From the NCBI GenBank assembly GCA_031082125.1, contig JAVHLM010000006.1, forward strand, positions 220,059 through 284,058: a stretch of DNA of 64,000 nt, in the 5' to 3' direction. The notes beneath the pieces are model-generated. The model saw only the letters and a program-made list of their open reading frames with translations. It ran no database searches and was not told the origin of the DNA. Origin of the DNA: Candidatus Eremiobacterota bacterium. GTDB lineage: Bacteria; Vulcanimicrobiota; CADAWZ01; Ess09-12. Positions 9,319 through 18,088 of this stretch are shown piece by piece. The translations under genes were made by a program, and so were the position numbers. How positions within the stretch are numbered: the first letter of the stretch is position 1; every line of letters begins with the position of its first letter.

Positions 9319-9482
9319 CTTTCAAACTCCTTTCTTATCCAAAATAACACGATTTTTCCTTGGTGGCGGTCACCTCCCCTCATTGAAGCTTTCGTCTCAA
9401 ACCTTGTAGGAATAGTGGTTTCCCAGATTTTGACTATAATTCGCGCAGAGCAGAGAAATTCCTTCCGGGAAAAATAAATTTC

Positions 9483-10784
9483 TCACCGCCATACCCGAAG
9501 GTACGCGTCGCCGCTTATGGCCTGCCCTCCCGATACGATGCATCTGTTATCGGCCGTCAAGGGTATGGCCATGACGGCGCCGGTGTGGCCCACACACCTC
9601 CTGAGCTCCCTGCCGCTCTCAAAATCCCAGACCCTTACCATCTTGTCGCTGCTTCCGGTGATCACATGCTTTCCATCGGCACTCATTGTAATGGAGTTCA
9701 CCCACCCGCTGTGACCGCGGAGATCCCTCAGGCGGGCTCCTGTGGCAGTCTCCCACACGCATGCCACGGTATCATAGCCTCCCGAGAGGCACCAGCGGCC
9801 GCATTGCGAGAAAGCCAGGGCCGAGACATCGCTGCCATGGCCCTCGAGGCGCCTCACCACCTTGCCGCTTACAGGATCAATCACCCATATGACCTTCTCC
9901 CCGCCGCCGGCGAGAAGAAAAGTGTGGGAGAGGGCCAGGGCAAGGATTCTCTGGGATGAGAGATCAAGGAGCCTCACCTCCCTGCCGGTTTCTCCTTCGA
10001 GGAAGCGCACCGTGCCATCATTTCCTGCCGAGAGAAGAAATGCACCGTCGCCGGTAAAGGCGTTCTGGCAGGCAAGCGCCAGGGTCCTGCCGTCAGGGGA
10101 GAGCGCCATGGCCTGCACCTGGAGAGAGGATGGGCCTTCCCTCCCATCAAAGGAGCGCAGCTCCGCCATGGGATCACCGCCATAAATCCGCACTACCCCT
10201 GCGGCGTCTGAGACCGCCAGGTGGCTGCCACAGGGCATGGCCACAGGGCCTATCACCTCTTTCGAAGGATAGGGCATAGCACCAAGACTTCCCCATTCAC
10301 TCCAGGAAGGATCTGGCCCGCCTTCCTCTCTCTCCGGCAGCCTTCCAGTGACGGTGGCCTGGAGCTTCGCGCGGAGCTCCGGGCTTTCCTCCTTCGGCGC
10401 CATTTTGCTCCAGACCCTGAGCGGCGTCTTGTCACCGGAAGCCGCTGAGATCATGAAGCTGAAATCATGGAGCATGACCAGGGAGTGGATTATGCCCATG
10501 TGGCCAAGGAGTCTCCTGAGCTCCCTGCCGGTGGCATGCTCCCATATGCGCAGGAGCCTGTCGCCGCTCCCCGAGACGAGATAGCTCCCGCAGGGCGAGA
10601 AGGCAAGACGGAAAACACCGTTCAGGCACCCGGGCATGGATCTCACTTTCCGGCCTGAGGCAGGATCCCATATATGGATCATGGTGTCAAAGCCTCCCGA
10701 GGCAAGCTCCTTCTCATCAGGGGAGAGCGCTATCGCCGCCACAGGGCCTGAATGGCCTTCGAGAGTCTTTACGAGCGCTCCCAC
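9483..10784 (-). CDS. WD40-repeat beta-propeller protein
   Basis: 433 aa consisting almost entirely of WD40 blades: VKTLEGHSGPVAAIALSPD, LASGGFDTMIHIWD, LVSGSGDRLLRIWE, VISGG-type and VITGSSDKMVRVWD segments recur about every 40 residues, giving seven or eight blades. There is no signal peptide or membrane segment. The frame has a stop seven codons before the only upstream start, a GTG at 10784 whose AGGAG lies directly against the start, so initiation looks poor. Upstream, in another frame, is a kinase N-lobe fragment whose end overlaps this start. The gene may therefore be the surviving part of an older kinase-WD40 fusion and could be poorly expressed. Confidence 0.75.
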   Translation of the reverse strand: MGALVKTLEGHSGPVAAIALSPDEKELASGGFDTMIHIWDPASGRKVRSMPGCLNGVFRLAFSPCGSYLVSGSGDRLLRIWEHATGRELRRLLGHMGIIHSLVMLHDFSFMISAASGDKTPLRVWSKMAPKEESPELRAKLQATVTGRLPEREEGGPDPSWSEWGSLGAMPYPSKEVIGPVAMPCGSHLAVSDAAGVVRIYGGDPMAELRSFDGREGPSSLQVQAMALSPDGRTLALACQNAFTGDGAFLLSAGNDGTVRFLEGETGREVRLLDLSSQRILALALSHTFLLAGGGEKVIWVIDPVSGKVVRRLEGHGSDVSALAFSQCGRWCLSGGYDTVACVWETATGARLRDLRGHSGWVNSITMSADGKHVITGSSDKMVRVWDFESGRELRRCVGHTGAVMAIPLTADNRCIVSGGQAISGDAYLRVWR

Positions 10785-11089
10785 TCCTGCGGGAGCTGTT
10801 TCTCATCTATGGCCTTCCTCAAAGGTATTCCATTGAGAAGCTCCATCTGGATATAAAAGTTCAGGGCCCTGCCGTCGCCGCCCACCTCTTCCACATGGAC
10901 CACGTGGGGATCGTGAATCCCTTTCAGGATAGCGCCCTCGCGGAGAAACCTGGTCACGATCACCTGGTCGCTGCGGTACTCCTCCTTGAAACGCTGAATA
11001 AATAAGTTCCCCCTGAGGGTGCAGCTTGTTTTTCCTCTCATTTCAGCGGGAGTGCGCTCTTTCCCTCTCGGAACGATGACCGGGCGCAC
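10769..11089 (-). pseudogene. Remnant of a Hanks-type Ser/Thr kinase N-lobe
   Basis: A 106-codon frame. Residues about 40-95 match the kinase pattern from the alpha-C helix to the hinge: RFLREGAILKGIHDPHVV (family: FLREA-L-L-HPNIV), then EEVGGDGRALNFYIQMEL and LRKAI. The glycine-rich loop is missing, the VAIK-type lysine position reads F-I-Q-R, and the HRD and DFG motifs of the C-lobe are absent. The frame stops in the first codons of the WD40 gene. The GTG start directly follows the T run of an upstream terminator and has no good ribosome site. This is best read as a deleted and frameshifted kinase-WD40 gene. I infer that it is non-functional. Confidence 0.6.
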
Positions 11090-11091
11090 GT

Positions 11092-11116
11092 AAAAAAAGG
11101 CGCTTGATGGCGCCTT
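11092..11116 (-). terminator. Second terminator of the tandem pair
   Basis: On the minus strand a seven-base stem AAGGCGC/GCGCCTT with a short loop is followed by seven T residues. It lies just beyond a stronger hairpin and together they should isolate the small gene at 11168-11422 from the WD40 region. Confidence 0.65.
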
Positions 11117-11126
11117 CGGTACAAAT

Positions 11127-11153
11127 CAAAAGGGGCGTGTCGCCACGCCCCTT
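11127..11153 (-). terminator. Strong terminator of the 84-aa gene
   Basis: A perfect ten-base inverted repeat (AAGGGGCGTG with CACGCCCCTT) encloses a four-base loop and is followed on the minus strand by TT. It begins 14 bases after the stop codon of the upstream small gene. Confidence 0.75.
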
Positions 11154-11167
11154 CGAGAGCCGACTTT

Positions 11168-11422
11168 TTAACCCTTTATGTATTCATCCCACTTGTTGAA
11201 CATCTTGTCCTGCGTCTTGGCCCTGTTGAGCGTCACATCCTGCTGGATTTCATAGATCTTGGTCTGCGTATCCTGCAGAATCTTCCACTTGGTCCATTCA
11301 TGCTTCTGCTTCTCAGCAGCCATCTGCATGGCGGTCTGCTCACCCTGCAGCGAGTCGGTCTGCTGCATCTGAGCCATGGTCATCATACTAGAGGATCCAC
11401 CTCCGCCTACTCCTCCGAACAT
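11168..11422 (-). CDS. Small helical protein of unknown function, strongly expressed
   Basis: 84 aa. It has a Gly/Ser/Met-rich start (MFGGVGGGGSSSMM), then a long amphipathic helix rich in Gln, Lys and Trp (AAEKQKHEWTKWKILQDTQ and beyond). There is no Cys, signal peptide or membrane helix. Expression signals are unusually complete: TTTACA-17-CATAAT promoter, AGGAGGTG seven bases before the ATG, and two terminators just downstream, so it is monocistronic and probably abundant. It lies beside the flagellar region, but nothing in the protein shows a flagellar role. I do not recognise the family. A filament, export substrate or structural small protein are all possible. Confidence 0.7.
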   Translation of the reverse strand: MFGGVGGGGSSSMMTMAQMQQTDSLQGEQTAMQMAAEKQKHEWTKWKILQDTQTKIYEIQQDVTLNRAKTQDKMFNKWDEYIKG

Positions 11423-11460
11423 ACGAGCACCTCCTGTAGGTTAGTATTTTTCTTATCTTT

Positions 11461-11489
11461 ATTATGCCATTTCCTCTGAGAAATGTAAA
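11461..11489 (-). promoter_or_regulatory. Sigma-70 type promoter of the 84-aa gene
   Basis: Minus strand: TTTACA (11489-11484), a 17-base spacer, then CATAAT (11466-11461). Each box is five of six to consensus. The ATG follows about 40 bases downstream. Further upstream (11495-11540) is AT-rich sequence with a TGTTAACAT motif shared with other promoters in this window. Confidence 0.7.
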
Positions 11490-11647
11490 GCGCCTTTTGT
11501 TAAAATCATGTTAAGATATCTTTAAAATAATGTTAACATCCATGCAGAGAAAGGATTTGTACCATGTGTTCGCGTCAAGAGAACACAAAAAACGGCAAAA
11601 ACAGCGGGCCATGTACTCTGGAATCTACCGCGGCGCATCAGAGAAAT

Positions 11648-11684
11648 AAAAAACTACAGGAAATATATGTCCTTTCCTGCAGTT
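11648..11684 (-). terminator. Terminator of the 90-aa gene
   Basis: A 12-base stem with one mismatch (AACTGCAGGAAA with TTTCCTGTAGTT on the minus strand), a nine-base loop and a following TTTTATTT. It starts about 28 bases past the stop codon at 11712. Confidence 0.75.
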
Positions 11685-11711
11685 CTTTATCGTCTTGCGA
11701 GAGAGGAAGCC

Positions 11712-11984
11712 TCAGAAGCCCTGTTCCGCTGCAGGAGCGCCGGCGACAAGCCCCATCTGCTGCAGATCGTGGTGTATCTTCTCGTTGTTCTCATACATGG
11801 TGATGATGGCGCCGTCGCGGGCAGCCGTTATCACCACTTCCAGGACCTCCATGAGGGTTTTCTGGGATACGCGGCCGTCCTCATCCCAGTTGATCTTCTC
11901 CTTGGACTTTTCCCAGACATCGAGGTACATCCTGTTGAACATGTAAATCATTTCCTCGGGAGTGAGACCAATATGTGTCTCCAT
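11712..11984 (-). CDS. Small acidic protein of unknown function
   Basis: 90 aa; the ATG is preceded by GGAGGTGAT, an almost full match to the anti-Shine-Dalgarno sequence. The protein is mostly helical (METHIGLTPEEMIYMFNRMY and EVLEVVITAARDGAIITMYE) and ends in a loose AAEQGF tail, with no signal peptide or membrane helix. It lies 126 bases downstream of flhA and could be the last gene of that operon or have its own promoter in the gap. A solid terminator follows it. I do not recognise the family. Confidence 0.65.
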   Translation of the reverse strand: METHIGLTPEEMIYMFNRMYLDVWEKSKEKINWDEDGRVSQKTLMEVLEVVITAARDGAIITMYENNEKIHHDLQQMGLVAGAPAAEQGF

Positions 11985-12110
11985 GCTATCACCTCCGTAA
12001 AAAATACGCCCTCACCCTGGACATTACCCGATTTTCATAAAGAATTCTCTCTCTTCATCGCAATTCCTTTTTCTCTGCCATGAGATCCGGGAATTCCCGC
12101 AGAAAGGCCT

Positions 12111-14225
12111 CTAGCCGAGGGAGACCATACCCACGGAGTTCACATTCACCTTCGGAGCTATCTCGTTCCACGAGAGGACCACAAGGTTGGGGAAAGAGCG
12201 GTCCGTGAGCCTCTTGAGGGCAGGCCTGATCTGGGGAGCGCAGAGAATGATGGGCTGGAGGCCGCGCTCCTGGAGCTTGCCCACCTCCTGCCCGATGGAC
12301 ATCAGAATCTCCTGGCCCATGTTGGGATCGAGGGCCAGGAAGGAGCCCATCTCGGTGCGCTGGATCGACTGGGCGATAAGCTGCTCAATCTGGGGATCGA
12401 GGGTGATCACGTTGATGACCCCTTCATTGTTCATGTACTCCTTGCAGATGACGCGTGAGAGGGCCACGCGGACGCACTCGGTGAGCACCTCGGGGTCTTT
12501 GGACATGTGGACGTTGTCGGCCAGGGTCTCAAGGATGGTCACGAGGTCGCGGACCGAGACGCGCTCGCGCACGAGGTTCTGGAGGACCTTCTGCACCTCG
12601 CCGAGGGAGAGCTGATCAGGCACAAGCTCCTTGACGACGGCAGGGTGGGTCTTCTTGATGGTGTCCACCAGGGCCTGGACTTCCTGGCGGCCCAGGAGGT
12701 CTGATGCATGGGCCCTCACCACCTCGGTGAGCTGCGTGGCGATCACCGACACGGGGTCGAAGATCATGCACCCCAGGCGCTCGGCGTCTCCGCGCTGCTC
12801 GGGAGAGATCCACACGCCGGGCATTCCGTAGGTGGGATCGACCGTCTTCGTGCCTCTCAGGTTCTTCAGCTTGTCCTCGGGGCCGATGGCCAGGAACTGG
12901 TTCACCATGACCTCGCCGGTGGCCACCTCGATCTCCTTGATCTTCACCACGTAGGCATTGGGCTTGAGCTGCAGGTTGTCCCTGAAGCGGACGCCGGGCA
13001 CGACTATGCCGAGCTCGAGAGCCACGTGGCGGCGGATGGAGGTGACGCGCTCCAGAAGCTTTGCGCCCTGGTTGGGATCAACGAGGGAGAGGAGGCCGCG
13101 GCCCACCTCCAGCGAGATGGGATCAACCTGCATGAGCTGCACGACGCTCTCGGGCTTCTTGGTGGCCTCCTTCTTGCTCTCCTGCTGCACCTGCGCCGTC
13201 TGGATCTCCACCTTCTTGTTGCCCTTCTCAATATATCTGGCAAGGATATAAAGCACCACGGCGAGTATGAAAAAGGGAATCTGGGGCAGGGCGAAAAGGC
13301 CGACCATGCCCAGAAACCCCAGGATGGCCATGAAGACCGCGGCGATGTTGAGGGCCTTGGGCTGCGCCGTGACCTGTTTCACGACATCCTCACCGAGGTT
13401 CGCTTCCGAGGCGGCGCGGGAGACGACCATACCCATTGAAGTGGACATCAGGAAGGCGGGAAGGGTGGTCACCAGGCCGTTTCCTATGGAGAGGATGGCA
13501 TAGGTGCTCACGGCGTCACCGGCCTTCATGTGCTTCTGCACCACGCCGATGAGGAGGCCTCCGACGATGTTCACGATCATGATCACCACGGCCGCCATGG
13601 CATCACCTTTCACAAACTTGCCGGCGCCATCCATGGCCCCGTAGAAATCCGCTTCCTTTTCAATCTCCTTGCGCCTTTTCTTGGCTCCCTCGGCATCGAT
13701 GAGGCCCGAGTGAAGATCGGCGTCGATGGCCATCTGCTTGCCCGGCATGGCGTCGAGGGTGAACCTCGCGGCCACCTGGGCGATACGCTCGGCGCCGCTT
13801 GTGATAACCATGAACTGGATGATGATGAGAATGATGAACATGATGAAGCCCACGACAAGGTTGCCTCCCACGACGACCTGCCCGAAGGCGGGAATCACTT
13901 CACCGGCACCGATAGGCACCCCCTCGGCATTTTTCACATCACCATGGAGAAGGATCATACGGGTGGCTGACACGTCAAGCGCCAGGCGATACAGGGTGGC
14001 CACAAGAAGCATCGTGGGAAAGACGGCAAATTCCAGGGGGTTTGCAATGTAAATGGAGATAAGGATGATGATGACGGAGAAACAGACATTGATCACCAGG
14101 AGAATGTCCAGGATTTCCGCAGGCAGGGGAATGATGAGCATCATCACGATGCCCACGACGACAACGGCGATGCCGATATCGGAATGCTTGATGAGTTTCA
14201 TGCCTGGCGCATCAGTTAATCCCAT
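12111..14225 (-). CDS. flhA: Flagellar export gate protein FlhA
   Basis: 704 aa, the usual size. About eight transmembrane helices fill the first 330 residues, including the conserved FHIPEP region (PTMLLVATLYRLALDVSATR) and the charged loop after the fourth helix. The cytoplasmic half forms the nonameric ring that docks chaperone-substrate complexes (VSVIATQLTEVVR and the LAPQIRP-like CAPQIRPALKRL stretch). AGGAGGAAG lies about eight bases before the ATG. It is the last recognisable flagellar gene of the fliM-to-flhA run, 63 bases after flhB. It forms the export gate with FlhB and FliPQR in the inner membrane. Confidence 0.97.
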   Translation of the reverse strand: MGLTDAPGMKLIKHSDIGIAVVVVGIVMMLIIPLPAEILDILLVINVCFSVIIILISIYIANPLEFAVFPTMLLVATLYRLALDVSATRMILLHGDVKNAEGVPIGAGEVIPAFGQVVVGGNLVVGFIMFIILIIIQFMVITSGAERIAQVAARFTLDAMPGKQMAIDADLHSGLIDAEGAKKRRKEIEKEADFYGAMDGAGKFVKGDAMAAVVIMIVNIVGGLLIGVVQKHMKAGDAVSTYAILSIGNGLVTTLPAFLMSTSMGMVVSRAASEANLGEDVVKQVTAQPKALNIAAVFMAILGFLGMVGLFALPQIPFFILAVVLYILARYIEKGNKKVEIQTAQVQQESKKEATKKPESVVQLMQVDPISLEVGRGLLSLVDPNQGAKLLERVTSIRRHVALELGIVVPGVRFRDNLQLKPNAYVVKIKEIEVATGEVMVNQFLAIGPEDKLKNLRGTKTVDPTYGMPGVWISPEQRGDAERLGCMIFDPVSVIATQLTEVVRAHASDLLGRQEVQALVDTIKKTHPAVVKELVPDQLSLGEVQKVLQNLVRERVSVRDLVTILETLADNVHMSKDPEVLTECVRVALSRVICKEYMNNEGVINVITLDPQIEQLIAQSIQRTEMGSFLALDPNMGQEILMSIGQEVGKLQERGLQPIILCAPQIRPALKRLTDRSFPNLVVLSWNEIAPKVNVNSVGMVSLG

Positions 14226-14288
14226 AAGGCTTCTTCCTCCTGTGGTCCAGCTTTGTAGAGAGAGCTTTTTCTCACTATGGCGGTGCCG

Positions 14289-15401
14289 CTAGCCTGCACG
14301 CCTCGATGCCCTGCGGGCCATCTTCTTCTTCATCTCGCGCTTCTTCTTGAGCTTGAACACGTATGCCAGCACCTCGGCCGTCGCCTTGTAAAGCTCGGGG
14401 GGGATGCCCGAGCCCACCTCGCAGGCGCCGAAAAGGGCTCTCGCAAGCTCCACGTTCTCTACGATGGGTATCTCGTTTTCCTCTGCAATCACCTTGATCT
14501 GCACGGCAATGAGGCGCTCGCCCTTTGCCACCACGACGGGCGCCTTGTCCTCGCCCTGGCGGTACCTTACCGCCACTGCAAGGTGGGTGGGGTTGGTAAT
14601 CACCGCCGAGGCGCCGGCGGCATCACCCATCATCCTTCCCATGGAGGCCTGGCGCATGAGCTGCTTCATCTTGCCCTTGACCTGGGGGTTTCCTTCAGTG
14701 TCCTTATACTCGTCCTTGAGCTCCTGGATGGACATCTTCATCTGCTTCATGAACTGCTGCCGCTGGATAATGTAGTCGATGATGGAGAGGGCCGTCATGC
14801 CCACGAGGACGTTCATGATGATGCGCTTCACGACAGACTTCAGGAACGTGGTGGTCTGGTAGATATCCCACTGGATGGCCATCGAGAGGTTCATGATCTC
14901 CGATTTCACAATCTTGTAGACTATATAGCCGATAACGACCAGCTTCGCTATCTGTTTGAACATCTCGATGAGACTCTTTACGGAGAATATCTTCTTGAAG
15001 CCCTCGATGGGGCTTATCTTTGAGAGCTTGGGCTGGAGGGGCTCGGTGGAGAAAATGAACTTGACCTGCGCGAGGTTCCCGAAGATGGCCACTACAAAGG
15101 CGGCGGCGAAGAGAGGGGTCAGGTTCTTGAAGAAGACGATAAGGAGCTGCAGGCCGTCGGCGAAATTGTTCCTCTCGTTGATGGGATTCTGAGGGATCGT
15201 GGGGATAATGCTCCAGACCCATCTCATATAATCGCCGAGGGACCAGAAAAGCTTGGCGCCCATGGAGCCAAGGATCGCTGCCGTCACCAGCAGAAGCAGG
15301 GTGGAAGTGATGTCCTGGCTCTTAAAAACCTGGCCCTTTTTCTTTGCCTCCTGAAGCTTGTGCTCAGTCGGCTCTTCAGTTTTATCACTGTCTTCGCCCA
15401 T
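14289..15401 (-). CDS. flhB: Flagellar export switch protein FlhB
   Basis: 370 aa. The N-terminus is typical (DKTEEPTEHKLQEAKKKGQV), followed by four transmembrane helices and a cytoplasmic domain with the self-cleavage motif N-P-T-H at 270-273. FlhB works with the FliK ruler to switch export from rod/hook to filament substrates, and both partners are present in this window. GGGGGAG lies upstream of the ATG. The C-terminal 20 residues are very basic (KKKREMKKKMARRASRR), a little more than usual. It follows fliR by 21 bases. Confidence 0.97.
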   Translation of the reverse strand: MGEDSDKTEEPTEHKLQEAKKKGQVFKSQDITSTLLLLVTAAILGSMGAKLFWSLGDYMRWVWSIIPTIPQNPINERNNFADGLQLLIVFFKNLTPLFAAAFVVAIFGNLAQVKFIFSTEPLQPKLSKISPIEGFKKIFSVKSLIEMFKQIAKLVVIGYIVYKIVKSEIMNLSMAIQWDIYQTTTFLKSVVKRIIMNVLVGMTALSIIDYIIQRQQFMKQMKMSIQELKDEYKDTEGNPQVKGKMKQLMRQASMGRMMGDAAGASAVITNPTHLAVAVRYRQGEDKAPVVVAKGERLIAVQIKVIAEENEIPIVENVELARALFGACEVGSGIPPELYKATAEVLAYVFKLKKKREMKKKMARRASRRAG

Positions 15402-15422
15402 GAGATCTCCCCCTTTATGGGA

Positions 15423-16217
15423 TCATTTTGGCACCATGACCTTCACGGTATTCATGACCCACTCGTTGTCCATCATGAAGAAAATCTGGTACGTCTTGAT
15501 AAGGATATAGAGCGACGCGCATATGAGCGTAAGCCCTACGGCGATGTTGAGCGGGAAGGAGAGCATGAAGACGTTCATCTGGGGCGCCACGCGGGCCAGG
15601 AGGCCCAGGCCTATCTGGGTGATGAAAAGGGCCGCGAGCGACGGCGCCGCTATCTGTATCCCAAGGTAGAAAATCTGCCCCGTCATCTTCACGAGCTGCG
15701 TTATCAGATCCCTGCTGAAGTTGCACCCCGTGACGGGCACGAGCTCAAAGCTCTTGAACATGGCCCTTATCAGAAAGTGGTGGCCGTCAAGGCAGAGATA
15801 GATGATCATGGCAAGGTAGAACTTCATGCGGCGCATCATGTTCACCGAGCTTCCGCTTGCAGGGTCAAAGCTCGCTGCCACCGAGAGACCCATCTGCGTA
15901 TCCAGCAGCTCGCCGCCGAACTGGGCGGCAGCCATTATCATGAAGGAGGCGAAGCCTATGACAATCCCCACGACAAGCTGCGTGACCAGCATGAGCATGA
16001 AGGGGAAGACGTTGAAATCAAAGTACTCGGGCACCGGGAGCTCCGGGAACACGATGATGGTCATGGCGGCGGCGGCGGCGACAAGCACCTTCTTGTCAAA
16101 GTGATGGCTGCCCCAGATGGGCGCCTGCACGAAGAAGCCGACGAACCTCACCAGGGCGAAGAGCCAGAGGGCGAAGAGCGTTAATATTTCCCGTGTAGAT
16201 GAATCCATCTCCACCAC
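15423..16217 (-). CDS. fliR: Flagellar export gate protein FliR
   Basis: 264 aa, strongly hydrophobic with about six membrane segments. Typical FliR stretches are GFFVQAPIWG near residue 30 and GEL-like QFGGELLDTQMGLSVAASFDP near 100. It closes the FliP5Q4R1 export gate. The GTG at 16217 and an ATG three codons later are both possible and neither has a strong ribosome site (GGGTGGTGGAG runs through both), so translation may be coupled to fliQ, which ends 19 bases upstream. Confidence 0.95.
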   Translation of the reverse strand: MVEMDSSTREILTLFALWLFALVRFVGFFVQAPIWGSHHFDKKVLVAAAAAMTIIVFPELPVPEYFDFNVFPFMLMLVTQLVVGIVIGFASFMIMAAAQFGGELLDTQMGLSVAASFDPASGSSVNMMRRMKFYLAMIIYLCLDGHHFLIRAMFKSFELVPVTGCNFSRDLITQLVKMTGQIFYLGIQIAAPSLAALFITQIGLGLLARVAPQMNVFMLSFPLNIAVGLTLICASLYILIKTYQIFFMMDNEWVMNTVKVMVPK

Positions 16218-16236
16218 CCGACAGTATTTTGTAGAG

Positions 16237-16512
16237 CTACTGATTATTTATAATGGCGGGAAACCCGCTGAAAATCTCAATGGCAAAGGACGAAATCATT
16301 GACGATATCCACGTGGCGCATATCACCACGGCCGCGAAGGTGGCGACAATCTTGGGTACAAAGGAGATGGTCTGCTCCTGGATCTGCGTCGTCGCCTGCA
16401 GGATGCTGATTACAAGGCCCGTCCCGAGGGCGGCCAGAAGCATAGGCGCCGAGAGGAGCAGCGTGAGATAAAGGGCTCTGCTCGTGATGTGAAGCACAAA
16501 ATCTTCGGTCAT
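16237..16512 (-). CDS. fliQ: Flagellar export gate protein FliQ
   Basis: 91 aa with two transmembrane helices (ALYLTLLLSAPMLLAALGTG and IVATFAAVVICATWISSMIS) and the conserved QATTQIQEQTISFVPKI loop between them. The start ATG at 16512 is chosen because AAGGAGGG is correctly spaced upstream and it gives the family length; the longer frame adds 14 residues with no support. It lies between fliP (51-base gap) and fliR (19-base gap). Confidence 0.95.
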   Translation of the reverse strand: MTEDFVLHITSRALYLTLLLSAPMLLAALGTGLVISILQATTQIQEQTISFVPKIVATFAAVVICATWISSMISSFAIEIFSGFPAIINNQ

Positions 16513-16563
16513 CCCATCCCTCCTTGCTGCAGAAGTGGCAGCTCCTGCTTTCATGATACACTT

Positions 16564-17355
16564 TTATTTGAAACTTCGCAATAACCCTTCCACTACGAGA
16601 TCCCACCCATCGATGAGCACGAAGAGCAGCAGCTTGAATGGCATACTGATGGACATGGGCGAGAGCATGAACATACCCATGGCCATGAGGATGCATGACA
16701 CTACCATATCCACGACAAGAAAGGGCAGGTAGATGAGAAAGCCAATCTCAAAGGAGGTCTTGATCTCTGAGAGCACAAAGGCGGGGATAAGGACCCAGAG
16801 AGGCGTGGCCTCCTTGTTCTTGAGCTTCTTGATGCGCGCCATCTTCACGAAAAGCACAAGGTCCTTGTCCCGGCAGTTGCGGAGCATGAATTTCTTCAAG
16901 GGTGTTGACGCCTTGTCTATGAACTCATTCCAGCTTATCTCCTTCTTGCTGAAGGGCTTGACGGCCTTCTCGTTGATCTCCTGGCCCACAGGCGCCATGA
17001 TATAGAAGGTGATGAAAAGGGCAAGACCCATGAGGACCTGCGTGGGAGGCACCTGCTGCGTTCCCATTGCCGTCCTCAGGAAGGAGAGCACCATGGTCAC
17101 CCTGATAAAAGACGTGGTCATCACAAGAATGTAAGGCGCAAGCGAAAGGAGCGTCATAAGGAGGAGCATCTGGAAAGGAAGTATCATTGAGTCGGGGTCG
17201 GTGGTCTTGGCGGACCCGATGGTGATGTCGGGGAGCTTTATCTCGGGCATGGGGGCTCCTTGAGCCTCCTGGGCTTTCACCATGAGAAAGCCGGCCATGA
17301 GGCACAGGGAGATTCCAAGGAGAAGCCTGCTCCTTGTGGTTCTGTTACCAGCCAT
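16564..17355 (-). CDS. fliP: Flagellar export gate protein FliP
   Basis: 263 aa with an N-terminal signal sequence, as in most FliP proteins, then the conserved LLLMTLLSLAPYILVMTTSF and FIRVTMVLSFLRTAMGTQQV segments and the C-terminal pair of helices. The ATG at 17355 has GAGGTG six bases upstream; the in-frame GTG at 17364 is that ribosome site itself. It forms the pentameric core of the export gate. Confidence 0.96.
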   Translation of the reverse strand: MAGNRTTRSRLLLGISLCLMAGFLMVKAQEAQGAPMPEIKLPDITIGSAKTTDPDSMILPFQMLLLMTLLSLAPYILVMTTSFIRVTMVLSFLRTAMGTQQVPPTQVLMGLALFITFYIMAPVGQEINEKAVKPFSKKEISWNEFIDKASTPLKKFMLRNCRDKDLVLFVKMARIKKLKNKEATPLWVLIPAFVLSEIKTSFEIGFLIYLPFLVVDMVVSCILMAMGMFMLSPMSISMPFKLLLFVLIDGWDLVVEGLLRSFK

Positions 17356-17372
17356 TGCCTTCACCTCGCATT

Positions 17373-18035
17373 CTAAGACGCCTCTTCCTTGTTTTTCTTG
17401 TCAAGCATCAGCTTGTTGAGAAAGGAAAGAGCCGGGGGGAGCACAAAATTCCCCGCGGGCGGCTGCGCCGCGTCCCTTTCGATCTCCTTCTGCCGCTCAC
17501 TCACCATTGACGGCTCCAGGTCCGTCAGGTATTCCACCTGGTTATCGGTGACGGCGATGAGCACGAACTTGCCCGCCACATCCACAAGGTAAAGGGCCTT
17601 CTGGGGCTGCAGCAGGTGGCGCTCCACCACCTTGATCATCTTTGTCTGGATCCCTATCGAGGGGATAGATATTCTTCTCATGGAAACAAGGCGCAGAAAG
17701 AGATAGATGACGATGCTCACGACGACGAGGGCGAAAATGGTGAGCCCTATCCTGTGGTAGAAGCTTCCCTGGATCTCCCTGTCGCGGGGTGTCCCTTTCT
17801 CGGCCTCGTCGAGCCAGTTCACTTCGGTTGCCTCTCCGGAGGGAGTCGCATGGGGCGAGGAGGGCTCTGCGGAGGGAGTCTCCGGCGAGGCTGCCGGGAG
17901 CGATGATACGGGAGCCTGGGGTGAGGGACCGGCCGCTTCCTGCGTCGGCGATGAGGCGAGGGCAAAGGTAAAGGAAAGCAGCACCAGGGCCACTGCAACA
18001 GCCCAGTGGAGGACAAAGGCGCGATGGCTCATCAT
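17373..18035 (-). CDS. fliO: Flagellar biosynthesis protein FliO
   Basis: A FliO/FliZ-type protein by position and form: an N-terminal signal or membrane segment, a long Pro/Ser/Ala-rich periplasmic linker (about residues 30-70), one transmembrane helix (IGLTIFALVVVSIVIYLFLR) and the conserved cytoplasmic part with IKVVERHLLQPQKALYLVDV and VLIAVTDNQVEYLTDL. FliO assists assembly of the FliP ring. The start is uncertain: two adjacent ATGs (18035, 18032) follow GAAGAG, while a TTG at 18047 lies only two bases after GAGGTG. The extended Pro-rich linker is longer than usual. Confidence 0.88.
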   Translation of the reverse strand: MMSHRAFVLHWAVAVALVLLSFTFALASSPTQEAAGPSPQAPVSSLPAASPETPSAEPSSPHATPSGEATEVNWLDEAEKGTPRDREIQGSFYHRIGLTIFALVVVSIVIYLFLRLVSMRRISIPSIGIQTKMIKVVERHLLQPQKALYLVDVAGKFVLIAVTDNQVEYLTDLEPSMVSERQKEIERDAAQPPAGNFVLPPALSFLNKLMLDKKNKEEAS

Positions 18036-18088
18036 CTGGCTCTTCAAGGCACCTCACACTTCATTGGAATAGGCAGGGAACGCTCCTG

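Noticed and set aside
12084..12105. CGGGAATTCCCG palindrome after flhA
   Set aside because: It has no following T run on either strand, so it is not a usable intrinsic terminator, and no regulator site can be argued from one copy.
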